Part shown: positions 1 to 8,318 of the stretch, piece after piece
How the letters are laid out: each line of letters begins with the position of its first letter
Numbering within the stretch: the first letter of the stretch is position 1
NCBI GenBank assembly: GCA_964495705.1
Contig: CAZBWS010000016.1
Span: forward strand, 1 to 33,671
Direction of reading: 5' to 3'
Source: CAZBWS01 sp964495705
GTDB taxonomy: Bacteria; Pseudomonadota; Gammaproteobacteria; HTCC5015
DNA: 33,671 nucleotides
Translations under genes and position numbers: made by a program
The notes under the pieces: model-generated
The model's input: the letters and a program-made list of their open reading frames with translations, nothing else
Told to the model about the DNA's origin: nothing
Databases searched by the model: none

Positions 1-30
1 CTTTCATCTATATATTGGTAAAGCCGGCAC

Positions 31-972
31 ATGGCGACTCAACACGATACTAAAACCTTTCAGGGCTTGATTATGGCCTTGCAGGAATTCTGGGCAGCTC
101 AGGGCTGCGTGATTCTTCAGCCTTACGATATGGAGATGGGTGCGGGTACTTTTCACCCTGCGACCTTTCTGCGTTCGATTGGCCCAGAGCCGTGGGCGAC
201 GGCCTATGTGCAGCCTTCGCGCCGTCCTACTGATGGCCGCTATGGTGAGAACCCAAATCGCTTGCAGCACTATTACCAGTATCAGGTGATCATTAAGCCC
301 TCTCCGGCGAATATCCAAGAGTTGTATCTTGAGTCCCTGCAGATGCTGGGTGTCGACACCCTCACCCACGATGTACGTTTTGTGGAAGATAACTGGGAGT
401 CGCCAACACTGGGCGCTTGGGGTTTGGGTTGGGAAGTCTGGTTGAACGGTATGGAAGTGACGCAATTCACTTACTTCCAGCAGGTTGGCGGCTTGGACTG
501 CAAGCCCGTCACTGGTGAGATCACCTACGGCCTAGAGCGTATCGCCATGTATCTGCAAGATGTGCAGAGCGTTTACGACTTGGTTTGGACGCGCGACGCA
601 GCAGGTAATGAAGTCACTTATGGCGACGTGTTCCACCAGAACGAGGTTGAGCAATCGACTTATAACTTCGAGCACGCCAATACAGACAATCTATTCCGCA
701 CTTTTGATGAGTGTGAAGAAAGCAGCAAGAACTTGATCGAAGCGGGCTTGGCCTTGCCAGCCTACGAGCAAGTGCTAAAAGCTTCCCATACCTTCAACTT
801 GCTAGACGCTCGCCACGCCATTTCGGTGACTGAGCGCCAGCGCTATATCTTGCGTGTGCGCACCCTGTCTCGCGCCGTGGCGCAGGCCTACCACGATAGC
901 CGCGAAGCGCTGGGCTTCCCGATGTTAAAAAACATGGCTCCTGCCACTGCTACGAAAGAGGGAGAAGCGTAA
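31..972 (+). CDS. glyQ: glycyl-tRNA synthetase alpha subunit
   Basis: Class II aminoacyl-tRNA synthetase alpha chain (313 aa) of the bacterial alpha2beta2 glycyl-tRNA synthetase. It forms glycyl-adenylate and, with the beta chain, charges tRNA-Gly in the cytoplasm. The N-terminal block FQGLIMALQEFWAAQGC, then QPYDMEMGAGTFHPATFLR and the PSRRPTDGRYGENPNR signature, are near-universal in GlyQ, and the length is normal. The ATG at 31 matches the family N-terminus, although only a weak ribosome site is visible upstream. Its stop overlaps the glyS start in TAATG, so the two subunits are translationally coupled. Only 30 bases precede the gene in this window, so its promoter cannot be judged. Confidence 0.97.
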   Translation: MATQHDTKTFQGLIMALQEFWAAQGCVILQPYDMEMGAGTFHPATFLRSIGPEPWATAYVQPSRRPTDGRYGENPNRLQHYYQYQVIIKPSPANIQELYLESLQMLGVDTLTHDVRFVEDNWESPTLGAWGLGWEVWLNGMEVTQFTYFQQVGGLDCKPVTGEITYGLERIAMYLQDVQSVYDLVWTRDAAGNEVTYGDVFHQNEVEQSTYNFEHANTDNLFRTFDECEESSKNLIEAGLALPAYEQVLKASHTFNLLDARHAISVTERQRYILRVRTLSRAVAQAYHDSREALGFPMLKNMAPATATKEGEA

Positions 973-3044
973 TGACTACAACTAACGATCTACTGATTGA
1001 AATCGGTACTGAAGAGCTGCCACCGAAGGCGCTGAAAAAATTATCTCAAGCCTTTACGGCTAGCTTGGTTGAGCAGCTGGGCGCGGCCTCTATCGAGCAC
1101 GGCGATGTAGAGCCCTATGCGGCGCCACGCCGTTTGGCCGTGTTAATCAAAGCCACACCAGAATCGCAGCCCGACCAGCTGGTTAAGCGCTCGGGCCCTG
1201 CGGTGCAGGCGGCCTTTGATGCCGATGGCAATCCGACGAAAGCGGCAGAAGGCTTTGCTCGCTCTTGCGGCATCACGGTTGCCGAAGCCGGTCGTATTCA
1301 AGACGGTAAGGTAGAGAAGCTGTACTACGAGCTAAACAAGCCCGGCGCCAGCCTATCCGCATTGATTCCCGCGATGGTGGAAAAGGCCTTGGCCGATCTA
1401 CCCATCCCTAAGCGCATGCGCTGGGGCAATAACGACTATCAATTTGTGCGCCCTGTGCAGTGGATTTTGATGTTGCACGGCAGCGCCGTGATCGACGCTG
1501 AGATCATGGGTTTGAAAGCGGGCAATGTCACCCGCGGGCACCGTTTCCACGCGCCAGCGGATATCGCTATTGCGAATGCCGCTGATTATGCGCATGACTT
1601 GAAAACGGCTTATGTTGAGGCTAGCTTCGAAGCGCGCCAAGCTAAGATTAAAACTGACGTAGAAGCTAAAGCGGAAGAACTGGGTGGCGTTGCCGTCATT
1701 GACCCTGACTTACTCGACGAAGTGACGGGCCTAGTGGAGTGGCCAGTAGTGATTGCAGGTAACTTTGAAGAGCGTTTCTTGGATGTGCCCAAGGAAGCTT
1801 TGATCAAAACTATGCAGGACAACCAGAAGTACTTCGCTATCTTGGATGGCGAGGGCAACATCAAGCCTCACTTCATTACGATCTCGAATATCGAAAGCAA
1901 AGACCCTCAGCAGGTTAGCGAAGGTAATGAGCGTGTGATTCGACCACGCTTCGCCGACGCGGAATTCTTCTGGAATCAGGATCGCAAGCATAAGTTAGAA
2001 GACAATAACGAAGCTCTGAAGAAGATTGTATTCCAGAATAAGCTGGGCACGGTTTACGATAAGGCGAATCGTATTTCTACATTGGCTGGCTTCATCGCTG
2101 AGAAGCTAGGTAGTAATGCCGAGCACGCCCAGCGTGCGGGCATTTTGTCTAAGGCAGATTTGTCTTCAGAGATGGTTTTAGAGTTCGGCAGCATGCAGGG
2201 TATTGCCGGTCGTTATTATGCGGCGCACGATGGCGAGCCAGCTGATGTGCCAGTGGCGATTCAAGAGCAGTATAAGCCACTATTTGCGGGTGACACACTG
2301 CCAGAAACCGCCACAGGTCAGGCGGTATCCCTAGCGGATAAGCTTGATACCCTAATGGGAATCTGGGCCGCAGGCCAGCAGCCGACCGGTGCTAAAGACC
2401 CCTTTGCCCTACGCCGTGCAGCGCTGGGTGTATTGCGTATCATCATCGAAGGGGGATTAGCGCTAGATTTGCGTGAGCTACTTGAGCAGGCTGCTTCAGC
2501 CTATGCGGATGAGATTGGCGCGAGTGAGAAGGTGCAGGAAGTGTATGACTTCGCGATGGATCGCCTGCGTCCTTACTTTGTTGACCAAGGCTATACGCCT
2601 CAGCAGTTTGATGCGGTGCTGGCGGTGAGCCCTGCTAGCCCACTCGACTTCTCTAAGCGTATTAGTGCGGTGAAAAAATTCTCGACCATGAAGCAGGCAG
2701 ATAGCCTATCGGCAGCAAATAAGCGTATCCGCAATATATTGAAAAAAGTTGAAGGCGCAGTTTCAGAAACAGTCAATCGCAAGCTATTCCAGGAAGACCA
2801 AGAAACCAGCTTGTTCGGTGCGATTGCGACTCAGAAGATGGCCACAGCACCTATGCTAGAAGCTGGCGAGTACGATAAGGTGCTGGCAAATCTCGCAATG
2901 TTAAAAGATACAGTCGATGCCTTCTTTGATGGCGTGATGGTCATGGCGGAAGACGAAGCTCTGAAGAACAACCGTATTGCACTGCTAGCGCAGCTGCGCG
3001 CGATGTTCTTGCAGGTGGCTGATTTGTCACAACTACAAAACTAA
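972..3044 (+). CDS. glyS: glycyl-tRNA synthetase beta subunit
   Basis: Beta chain (690 aa, usual for the family) of tetrameric glycyl-tRNA synthetase, which provides tRNA recognition and anticodon binding. The N-terminus LLIEIGTEELPPKALKKL, the internal AAPRRLAVL segment and KRMRWG...QFVRPVQWILML are characteristic of GlyS. An HD-like region follows (GILSKADLSSEMVLEF, residues about 390-410), and the C-terminal anticodon-binding part contains KDPFALRRAALGVLRI. The start overlaps the glyQ stop by one base. It carries one exact copy of the recurrent TATCCGCAT word at 1354, plus near matches at 2503 and 2726. Confidence 0.97.
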   Translation: MTTTNDLLIEIGTEELPPKALKKLSQAFTASLVEQLGAASIEHGDVEPYAAPRRLAVLIKATPESQPDQLVKRSGPAVQAAFDADGNPTKAAEGFARSCGITVAEAGRIQDGKVEKLYYELNKPGASLSALIPAMVEKALADLPIPKRMRWGNNDYQFVRPVQWILMLHGSAVIDAEIMGLKAGNVTRGHRFHAPADIAIANAADYAHDLKTAYVEASFEARQAKIKTDVEAKAEELGGVAVIDPDLLDEVTGLVEWPVVIAGNFEERFLDVPKEALIKTMQDNQKYFAILDGEGNIKPHFITISNIESKDPQQVSEGNERVIRPRFADAEFFWNQDRKHKLEDNNEALKKIVFQNKLGTVYDKANRISTLAGFIAEKLGSNAEHAQRAGILSKADLSSEMVLEFGSMQGIAGRYYAAHDGEPADVPVAIQEQYKPLFAGDTLPETATGQAVSLADKLDTLMGIWAAGQQPTGAKDPFALRRAALGVLRIIIEGGLALDLRELLEQAASAYADEIGASEKVQEVYDFAMDRLRPYFVDQGYTPQQFDAVLAVSPASPLDFSKRISAVKKFSTMKQADSLSAANKRIRNILKKVEGAVSETVNRKLFQEDQETSLFGAIATQKMATAPMLEAGEYDKVLANLAMLKDTVDAFFDGVMVMAEDEALKNNRIALLAQLRAMFLQVADLSQLQN
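1354..1362 (+). repeat. TATCCGCAT word, in glyS
   Basis: Exact copy read on the + strand, inside glyS, where it encodes Leu-Ser-Ala (CTA TCC GCA). The extended context CAGCCTATCCGCATT is close to the longest consensus shared by several copies. Confidence 0.85.
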
Positions 3045-3048
3045 TAAC

Positions 3049-3149
3049 TGTCATCCTGAGTGCAGCGTTAGCGGAATCGAAGGATCTGGATAGCGGAAAT
3101 TTCGGAGAACAAGATCCTTCGGCTGCATTTCATTCCGCTCAGGATGACA
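3049..3149. repeat. imperfect inverted-repeat intergenic element
   Basis: The glyS-gmhB gap (184 bases) is mostly one palindromic element. The left arm is 3049-3087 and the right arm 3112-3149, separated by a 24-base spacer. The outer 12 bases (TGTCATCCTGAG / CTCAGGATGACA) and an inner block (CGAAGGATCT / AGATCCTTCG) pair perfectly, and the middle of the arms is diverged. From memory, elements with these GTCATCCTGAG...GAAGGATC arms are scattered between genes in many bacteria. No open reading frame or transposase is present, so a non-autonomous MITE/REP-like element is the best guess. It could also fold in the glyS mRNA 3' end. Confidence 0.7.
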
Positions 3150-3228
3150 CGATTGAGTATGCGGGCAGGTTGGAATTAGCATGTTCGCATAGACCAAAAC
3201 ATTTACCCTTTTGTGCTTCTGAGTAAAC

Positions 3229-3771
3229 ATGACTAAAAAATTCATCATCCTAGACCGCGACGGTGTCATCAACGAAGACTCTGACGATTACGTAAAGTCT
3301 GCCGAGGAGTGGTATCCCATTCCTGGTAGCTTAGAAGCAATCGCTAAGCTCAAAAAAGCGGACTACACCGTCGTCATCGCTACCAACCAATCAGGCATTG
3401 GCCGTGGCTTATTTGGCTTCGAAGAGTTTGAAGAAATGTGCGAGAAGATGGATGTAATGCTGGATCAAGTCGGTGGTTATATCGACGGCATTTTCTTATG
3501 CCCTCATACCCCTGAAGATGACTGCGATTGTCGCAAGCCATTGCCGGGTATGTTTGAGCAGATTGCCGAAGAGTTTGAAATGGATTTGAGCGGCGTACCG
3601 ATTGTTGGCGATTCACTTCGTGATTTGCAAGCTGGACAGGCGGTGGGTTGTACGCCTTATCTGGTGAAGACAGGTAAGGGCGAGCGCACGATAGCTAAAG
3701 GCGAAGGCCTTGAAGGTGTTGTTATCTTTGAAGATCTGGCTGAGTTTGTTGAATCTGTCTTGCCTGAATAG
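3229..3771 (+). CDS. gmhB: D-glycero-beta-D-manno-heptose-1,7-bisphosphate 7-phosphatase
   Basis: HAD-superfamily phosphatase of the histidinol-phosphatase type (180 aa). It removes the 7-phosphate in ADP-heptose synthesis for the lipopolysaccharide inner core. Visible motifs are the nucleophile block ILDRDGVINED (DxD, residues 8-12), motif II TNQSG, the cysteine-rich zinc site CPHTPEDDCDCRKP, and motif III/IV PIVGDSLRDLQAG. The length fits GmhB. The ATG at 3229 is preceded by GAGTAAAC. Its position next to glyS matches the Pseudomonas arrangement (glyQ-glyS-gmhB), but plsC, which usually follows there, is absent. Confidence 0.93.
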   Translation: MTKKFIILDRDGVINEDSDDYVKSAEEWYPIPGSLEAIAKLKKADYTVVIATNQSGIGRGLFGFEEFEEMCEKMDVMLDQVGGYIDGIFLCPHTPEDDCDCRKPLPGMFEQIAEEFEMDLSGVPIVGDSLRDLQAGQAVGCTPYLVKTGKGERTIAKGEGLEGVVIFEDLAEFVESVLPE

Positions 3772-3830
3772 TATGGTTCCGTCTCCTCAAATACATGGGG
3801 AGTATTTTACTAAAAAAAGAGAGAAGGAAA

Positions 3831-4187
3831 GTGAGATCTAATATTATAAAAGCGATAACTATCGCATCTGTTGTGGTTGCGGCTAGCGCCTGTTCAACAG
3901 TGGCTAGCTATAAAACTGATGATGCAAAAGCATCTGTTTCTGCCACTCAGGCAGATAAGGTTGCAGTTTACTCAACGTCAAATATTGGACGTGAGTACAA
4001 GATGATTGGCAGTGTGACTGTCGCGGCAGATGCGGGAAAAAATGCAGCAAAGTCAGTTGAACTACTAAAGAAAGAAGCAGCAAAACTAGGTGCAGATGCA
4101 ATTATTGATTTACGTTTAGCTGTAGCAGCTGGCTACTGGACGAACTCGATAAAATCGACTGGCACTGCCGTCATATATAGGAAGTAA
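3831..4187 (+). CDS. small lipoprotein, first of a tandem pair
   Basis: Predicted outer-membrane or periplasmic lipoprotein of 118 aa. I prefer the GTG start at 3831 because it follows AGAAGGAAA and gives a short basic N-region, a hydrophobic stretch and a signal-peptidase-II-like site ASAC (Cys21). The in-frame ATG at 3795 has no ribosome site and would add 12 residues before the signal. The mature part has a VAVYST...IG.EYKMIGSVTV motif and then KKEAAKLGADAIIDL. This pattern recalls the RcsF/YbjQ (UPF0145) type of small alpha/beta domain, but I cannot assign a family with confidence. The base composition is visibly more A+T-rich than in flanking genes. It is a paralogue of the next gene. 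Confidence 0.75.
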   Translation: MRSNIIKAITIASVVVAASACSTVASYKTDDAKASVSATQADKVAVYSTSNIGREYKMIGSVTVAADAGKNAAKSVELLKKEAAKLGADAIIDLRLAVAAGYWTNSIKSTGTAVIYRK

Positions 4188-4189
4188 GA

Positions 4190-4522
4190 ATGAAAAAAAT
4201 TATATTAACAGCAATGGTTTTAGCTTTTGTTAGCGGCTGCTCAATTTCTTCAAACTATATTCAGACTGGTGCTAAAGAGTACCCTGCTACTAATGCGAGT
4301 GATGTGAAAGTTTTTTCTAATACTGAAATCGCTGGGAAGTATACTGTTATAGGGACAGTAACTACTCACACACCTGGGGATGGTAATAAAGCTGCTCTTG
4401 AATTGAAAAAAGAAGCGGCCAAAATAGGAGCAAACGCCATCATCGCCTTTGAGCTTGATAAGTTTAACTCTATCGCTCAAGTAACACAGGCTCACGGTGT
4501 TGCGGTAAGAATCACTCGCTAG
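4190..4522 (+). CDS. small lipoprotein, second of a tandem pair
   Basis: Lipoprotein of 110 aa with a clear signal peptide and lipobox VSGC (Cys17). A good ribosome site (GGAAG) precedes the ATG, which lies two bases after the stop of the first lipoprotein gene. The mature part repeats the layout of its neighbour: VKVFSNTEIAGKYTVIGTVT followed by LKKEAAKIGANAIIAFEL. The pair therefore arose by tandem duplication and then diverged. Function is unknown; the shared IGxVT...AAKxGAxAII pattern suggests one conserved small domain. It is A+T-rich like its partner. The gene runs convergently into the aldo/keto reductase gene, and a hairpin lies between them. Confidence 0.8.
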   Translation: MKKIILTAMVLAFVSGCSISSNYIQTGAKEYPATNASDVKVFSNTEIAGKYTVIGTVTTHTPGDGNKAALELKKEAAKIGANAIIAFELDKFNSIAQVTQAHGVAVRITR

Positions 4523-4541
4523 TCTAGTTGTGAGTGACTTC

Positions 4542-4569
4542 CAGCCTATCCGTATATGCGGATAGGCTG
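4542..4569. terminator. hairpin of two inverted TATCCGCAT-type words between convergent genes
   Basis: A perfect 11-bp inverted repeat: CAGCCTATCCG at 4542-4552 and CGGATAGGCTG at 4559-4569, with a 6-base loop. The right half holds an exact ATGCGGATA and the left half the one-mismatch form TATCCGTAT. It sits between two convergent stop codons (4522 on +, 4579 on -). Position and symmetry suit a bidirectional terminator, but there is no T-tract on either side, so intrinsic termination is uncertain. Confidence 0.55.
4556..4564 (-). repeat. TATCCGCAT word, in intergenic hairpin
   Basis: Exact copy (ATGCGGATA on the + strand) forming the right arm of the convergent-gene hairpin. It is one of only two exact copies outside coding sequence. 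Confidence 0.85.
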
Positions 4570-4578
4570 CCAAACCCC

Positions 4579-5771
4579 TTACGGACAAGGATTAGAAATA
4601 CTTGAGTGAATATTTTCTATGCCCATCAAAACTTCATCACTCAACTCCAAATCCACACTCTCAATATTACTCTTCAGCTGCNNNNNNNNNNNNNNNNNNN
4701 NNNNNNNNNNNNNNNNNNNNNNNNNNNNNNNNNNNNNNNNNNNNNNNNNNNNNNNNNNNNNNNNNNNNNNNNNNNNNNNNNCAAAACTTCATCACTCAAC
4801 TCCAAATCCACACTCTCAATATTACTCTTCAGCTGCTCCATCGTCGTCGCACCAATAATATTACTAGTTACAAAGCCACGTGAGTTCACATAAGCCAAGG
4901 CCATCTGCGCAGGGTCTAAGCCGTGCTGTTTGGCGAGTGCCACATAGGCCTCGGTCGCAGCAATACCCTGTGGGGTGAAGTAGCGCGCAAAGCGTTTGTG
5001 TAAGGTCATACGCGCACCTTCTGGCCACTGTTCGTTTAAGTACTTTCCACTGAGCACACCAAAGCCCAAGGGAGAATAAGCCAGTAGCCCCGCCTGCTCA
5101 CGTTGGCTGATTTCCGCCATGCCGACTTCATAGCTACGATTGAGTAAGTTGTAGGGGTTTTGCACGCTCATCACGCGGGGCATATCGTGATATTTTGCTA
5201 GCTCTAGACACTGGGTTAAACCCCAAGGGGTTTCGTTGGACAGGCCGATGTGGCGAACCTTGCCACTGTTGACTAAGCTTTTAAGAACTTCAAAAGTTTC
5301 ATGTAAGGGGGTTTCGTCATGAGCTTCTTCGTGCTGATAGCCGAGCTTGCCGAAGTAGTTGGTATTGCGGTCGGGCCAGTGCAACTGGTACAAGTCTAGG
5401 TAGTTTGTTTGCAGGCGTTGTAGAGAAGTTTCTATAGCAGATTCTAAATGTTTACGCGTTAGGCGAGGGCCACCTCTTATGTAATTTATCCAGTCGCCGG
5501 GGCCTGCCGCTTTGCTAGCGATGATAAGGTCGTCGCGCTTGCCACGCCGATTCAGCCAGTTGCCGATAATCGCCTCAGTCGCTCCCTGTGTTTCGGCTTT
5601 CGGTGGCACCGGATACATCTCAGCGGTGTCGATAAAATTAACACCCTGCTCGAGTGCATAGTCTAGTTGGGCATGGCCTTCGGCTTCGTTATTTTGCTCG
5701 CCAAAGGTCATTGTACCTAGGCAAATTTTACTAACATCAATATCGCTGTTGCCGAGCTTGCTGTAGATCAT
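4579..5771 (-). CDS. Tas-like aldo/keto reductase (interrupted by an assembly gap)
   Basis: NADPH-dependent aldo/keto reductase of the AKR superfamily, closest in style to E. coli Tas. The catalytic tetrad is visible: FIDTAEMYPVP (Asp and Tyr), IIASKAAG (Lys) and DLYQLHWPDR (His). The true C-terminus lies left of the gap and reads on through ...DEVLMGIENIHSSISNPCP to a TAA at 4579-4581. The 55 bases at 4627-4681 are repeated exactly at 4782-4836 on the other side of the 100 N. Removing the N and one copy leaves 1038 bases, exactly 345 codons plus stop, in frame and the usual Tas length. The gene is therefore intact. The substrate is unknown. It lies 10 bases after the permease gene and is probably co-transcribed. 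Confidence 0.88.
4682..4781. other. assembly gap of 100 N with duplicated 55-bp flanks
   Basis: A fixed-length N run. The last 55 bases before it and the first 55 after it are identical, so two contigs that overlap were scaffolded without being merged. No genomic sequence is likely to be missing. Confidence 0.93.
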
Positions 5772-5781
5772 TGTTAACTCT

Positions 5782-7593
5782 CTAAAATAATGCGATCAAA
5801 GCACCTAGGCTGATCACTAAATAAAGTAATGTCATAGGTACGCCTACGCGTAGATAATCTTTCCCTGTGTAACCTGCTGCCCCCATGGTTAATACATTTA
5901 CAGGGTGAGTTGGCAGTATGAAGGCGTTGGTCGCTGAAAGAGCGATGGCTAAAGCAAATAGGCGGGGGTCACTGCCTAGGGTTTCCGCAGCGCTGATGGC
6001 AACGGGCACTAATAATACTGTCGCGCCAACATTAGATATAAGCAAAGAGAAAGCCGAAGTGATGACGGCCAGTGCCAGTAGTACGGCATAGGTAGAAGAG
6101 TTACCCATGATGTCCATAAAGTTACTCGCCAGCCATTGTGCAGTGCCGCTGTGTTCTGCGGCTAAGCCCAGGGGGATTAATCCCGCTAATAAAAATATCG
6201 TTTTCCAGCTGATGGCGTCATAGGCTTCGTCCATAGTGAGTACGCCGGTGACGACCATGCCTACTGCCCCAGCCATTAGAGCTACGGATAGCACCAAGTC
6301 AGTATTGAGTACTAGAAATATTGCTAGCGCCAAGCAGCCCAGTGCTGGGATGACTTTGAAAGGCCGTACTTCTTCTTGCGGTGAGTCCGAGCTGAGTAGA
6401 GCCAGGTCTCGGCTTTGGTTCAGTCGAGAAAGGTTTTTCCAGCTGGAGTGGCAAATGATCAGGTCGCCCGCACGCAAGACTAGTTCACGCATGTTTTTAT
6501 AGTGGGTTTCGTTATCTCGGCGCACGGCGAGTACAGCTAACCCTTGGGTCTTGCGCAGGCCGAGTTCACCGATGGTCTTATCTACATAGCTGGATGTGTG
6601 GGGGATAATAAATTCAGATACGCCAGCGCGTGTTTGTATCAGAGCTTCGGCAAACACTTCTAACCCGCCTTTAAAGTGGGCGTCACTAGCTTGAACTAGC
6701 TTCAAAATATGTTGCTTGGTCCCCATGACCGCGATCACGCTATTGGGTTCCATAGTCATATCTTTTGCAGGAGCAATACGTGCTTCACCACCAAATTGAG
6801 CGCCGACAAAGCGTACCCTAAAGGCGCGCTCAATAATGGCGAGTTTGCGCCCCATGAGCGCTGATTCATTGGGTATGTGCAGTTCGTAAATATCTGCATC
6901 TAAGGCATAAAATTCTTGGAAAAAGGCTGAGGTTTGGCTAAGGGTATTTTGCTCATCTTTGCGCGGTAGCATTTTCATGCCAACAACAGCAAAGAATACT
7001 AATGTTCCCGCAAGCAAACTTAGGCCAATGGGCGCGACTTCAAATAAGGCGATATGTTCGACGTCGGCCGGCAGTAAGTCATTCAGTAATATCAGCGGGC
7101 TAGATCCAATCATGGTGATGGCGCCACCAACAATAGCGGCGAAGGCCATAGGCATCATCAGGCGCGCACGGGAGAGGTGGGCACGTTGGGAGAGACGAGA
7201 AACTAAGGGGGTAAAGAGTGCGGCGGAACCAATGTTTTGTAAGGTGCTGGCGAGTAGGCCTGCGGCGCCAGCGGTGAGCAGCATCGTGCGGTGCTCGCCG
7301 CCGTGACTGGTGCGCATAATCCAGTTGATGATGCCGTTGGTAAAGCCGGTGCGATGAATGCCGGCGCCGATAATCATCACAGCCATTAAGGCCACAACCG
7401 CGTGGGAAGAAAAGCCCGTGAAGATTTCTTTTTTACTGATTAGCTCTACGCCGGGGATGAGGCTGGACAAACCGAGCAGGCAAAGCAGAATAATGGCGGA
7501 GACATCAACGCGAAAACGCTCGGTAGAAAACAGCAGCACTGCTAAAGCAAAAAGCCCTAGCATTAAGCCGATTTCTAGATTGAGCGTTGCCAT
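5782..7593 (-). CDS. SLC13-family anion permease with two TrkA_C domains
   Basis: Integral inner-membrane transporter (603 aa) of the SLC13/DASS (citrate transporter-like) class. Hydrophobic segments fill residues about 1-200 and 415-603. Between them lies a cytoplasmic insert with two RCK_C/TrkA_C-type domains (about 225-300 and 325-392), each with the ...GRKL/KTIGEL...V...R...ML.PGD.I pattern. Dicarboxylates, sulfate or other anions are typical substrates, but the sequence does not say which. The start at 7593 lies four bases beyond the trmB stop, so it probably belongs to a thiS-thiG-trmB-permease-reductase transcript. That grouping may be a matter of position rather than function. Confidence 0.88.
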   Translation of the reverse strand: MATLNLEIGLMLGLFALAVLLFSTERFRVDVSAIILLCLLGLSSLIPGVELISKKEIFTGFSSHAVVALMAVMIIGAGIHRTGFTNGIINWIMRTSHGGEHRTMLLTAGAAGLLASTLQNIGSAALFTPLVSRLSQRAHLSRARLMMPMAFAAIVGGAITMIGSSPLILLNDLLPADVEHIALFEVAPIGLSLLAGTLVFFAVVGMKMLPRKDEQNTLSQTSAFFQEFYALDADIYELHIPNESALMGRKLAIIERAFRVRFVGAQFGGEARIAPAKDMTMEPNSVIAVMGTKQHILKLVQASDAHFKGGLEVFAEALIQTRAGVSEFIIPHTSSYVDKTIGELGLRKTQGLAVLAVRRDNETHYKNMRELVLRAGDLIICHSSWKNLSRLNQSRDLALLSSDSPQEEVRPFKVIPALGCLALAIFLVLNTDLVLSVALMAGAVGMVVTGVLTMDEAYDAISWKTIFLLAGLIPLGLAAEHSGTAQWLASNFMDIMGNSSTYAVLLALAVITSAFSLLISNVGATVLLVPVAISAAETLGSDPRLFALAIALSATNAFILPTHPVNVLTMGAAGYTGKDYLRVGVPMTLLYLVISLGALIALF

Positions 7594-7597
7594 ATTA

Positions 7598-8317
7598 TTA
7601 AACCTTTTTGTACATCAAGTCCCAAACGCCGTGACCCAGTCGGTGGCCGCGTTTTTCAAATTTAGTCAGCGGGCGCGAGTCGGGGCGAGGTATATAGAGC
7701 TCTTTGCCAGCGGTATTTTCAAAGCCGGCATAGGGCTCTAGTACTTCTATACAGTGGTCAGCGTAATCTTCCCAGTCGGTGGCAATATGCCATAAACCGT
7801 CGGCTTGAAGCTTGCGGTGTAGGGTGTCGGCCAACTCGGTCTTCACTATGCGACGCTTGTTGTGGCGCTTCTTGTGCCAGGGGTCGGGGAAAAACAACTG
7901 TAACTTGCTGAGGCTGCCATCGGCAATGCAGTCATCTAATACTTCGATGGCATCGTGATTGTAGATGCGGATATTCTTTAAGCCACGTTCTTCAATCTCA
8001 ATCAGCAGCAGTGCCACACCTGGGGTATGTACCTCGATGCCGATAAAGTTGAGCTCGGGGTTGTCCTGGGCCATTTGTGCAAAGGAAGCGCCGTTGCCAA
8101 AACCGATCTCTAAGACGGTATCCGCATTGCGGCCAAATATGGAGGCAGGGTCGAGTGCTTGCTTGGGGTCTAGGCCGTAGGTCGGCCAGTGCTGCTCTAG
8201 TGCGGCCTCTTGCTTGGCCGATTTTCGCCCTACGCGCAGGGCAAAGCTTTTGATCTTGCGCTGGCGAAACTCCTCTTCTGAGGTGTTCTCCAGCGTTGGG
8301 TAATCTTTCTCGGCCAT
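7598..8317 (-). CDS. trmB: tRNA (guanine-N7-)-methyltransferase
   Basis: SAM-dependent methyltransferase that makes m7G46 in tRNA variable loops. The SAM site VLEIGFGNGASFAQMA, the GIEVHTPGVALLL segment and the substrate block LQLFFPDPWHKKRHNKRRIV are diagnostic of TrmB. I take the ATG at 8317 (MAEKDYPT...), giving 239 aa, the usual length. An upstream in-frame ATG at 8359 would lie inside thiG. Its start is one base after the thiG stop. The gene contains two exact copies of the recurrent 9-mer in opposite orientations. Confidence 0.95.
   Translation of the reverse strand: MAEKDYPTLENTSEEEFRQRKIKSFALRVGRKSAKQEAALEQHWPTYGLDPKQALDPASIFGRNADTVLEIGFGNGASFAQMAQDNPELNFIGIEVHTPGVALLLIEIEERGLKNIRIYNHDAIEVLDDCIADGSLSKLQLFFPDPWHKKRHNKRRIVKTELADTLHRKLQADGLWHIATDWEDYADHCIEVLEPYAGFENTAGKELYIPRPDSRPLTKFEKRGHRLGHGVWDLMYKKV
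7965..7973 (-). repeat. TATCCGCAT word, in trmB
   Basis: Exact copy (ATGCGGATA on +). In trmB it is read ATC CGC ATC, encoding Ile-Arg-Ile of KNIRIYNHD. Confidence 0.85.
8119..8127 (+). repeat. TATCCGCAT word, in trmB
   Basis: Exact copy. On the coding strand it reads AAT GCG GAT ACC, Asn-Ala-Asp-Thr, just before the SAM-binding motif of TrmB. Confidence 0.85.
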
Positions 8318-8318
8318 C

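Noticed and set aside
4602..4893. Three + strand ORFs reading through the first N run
   Set aside because: They exist only because N codons have no stops. They are antisense to the aldo/keto reductase gene and contain its duplicated 55-base flank.
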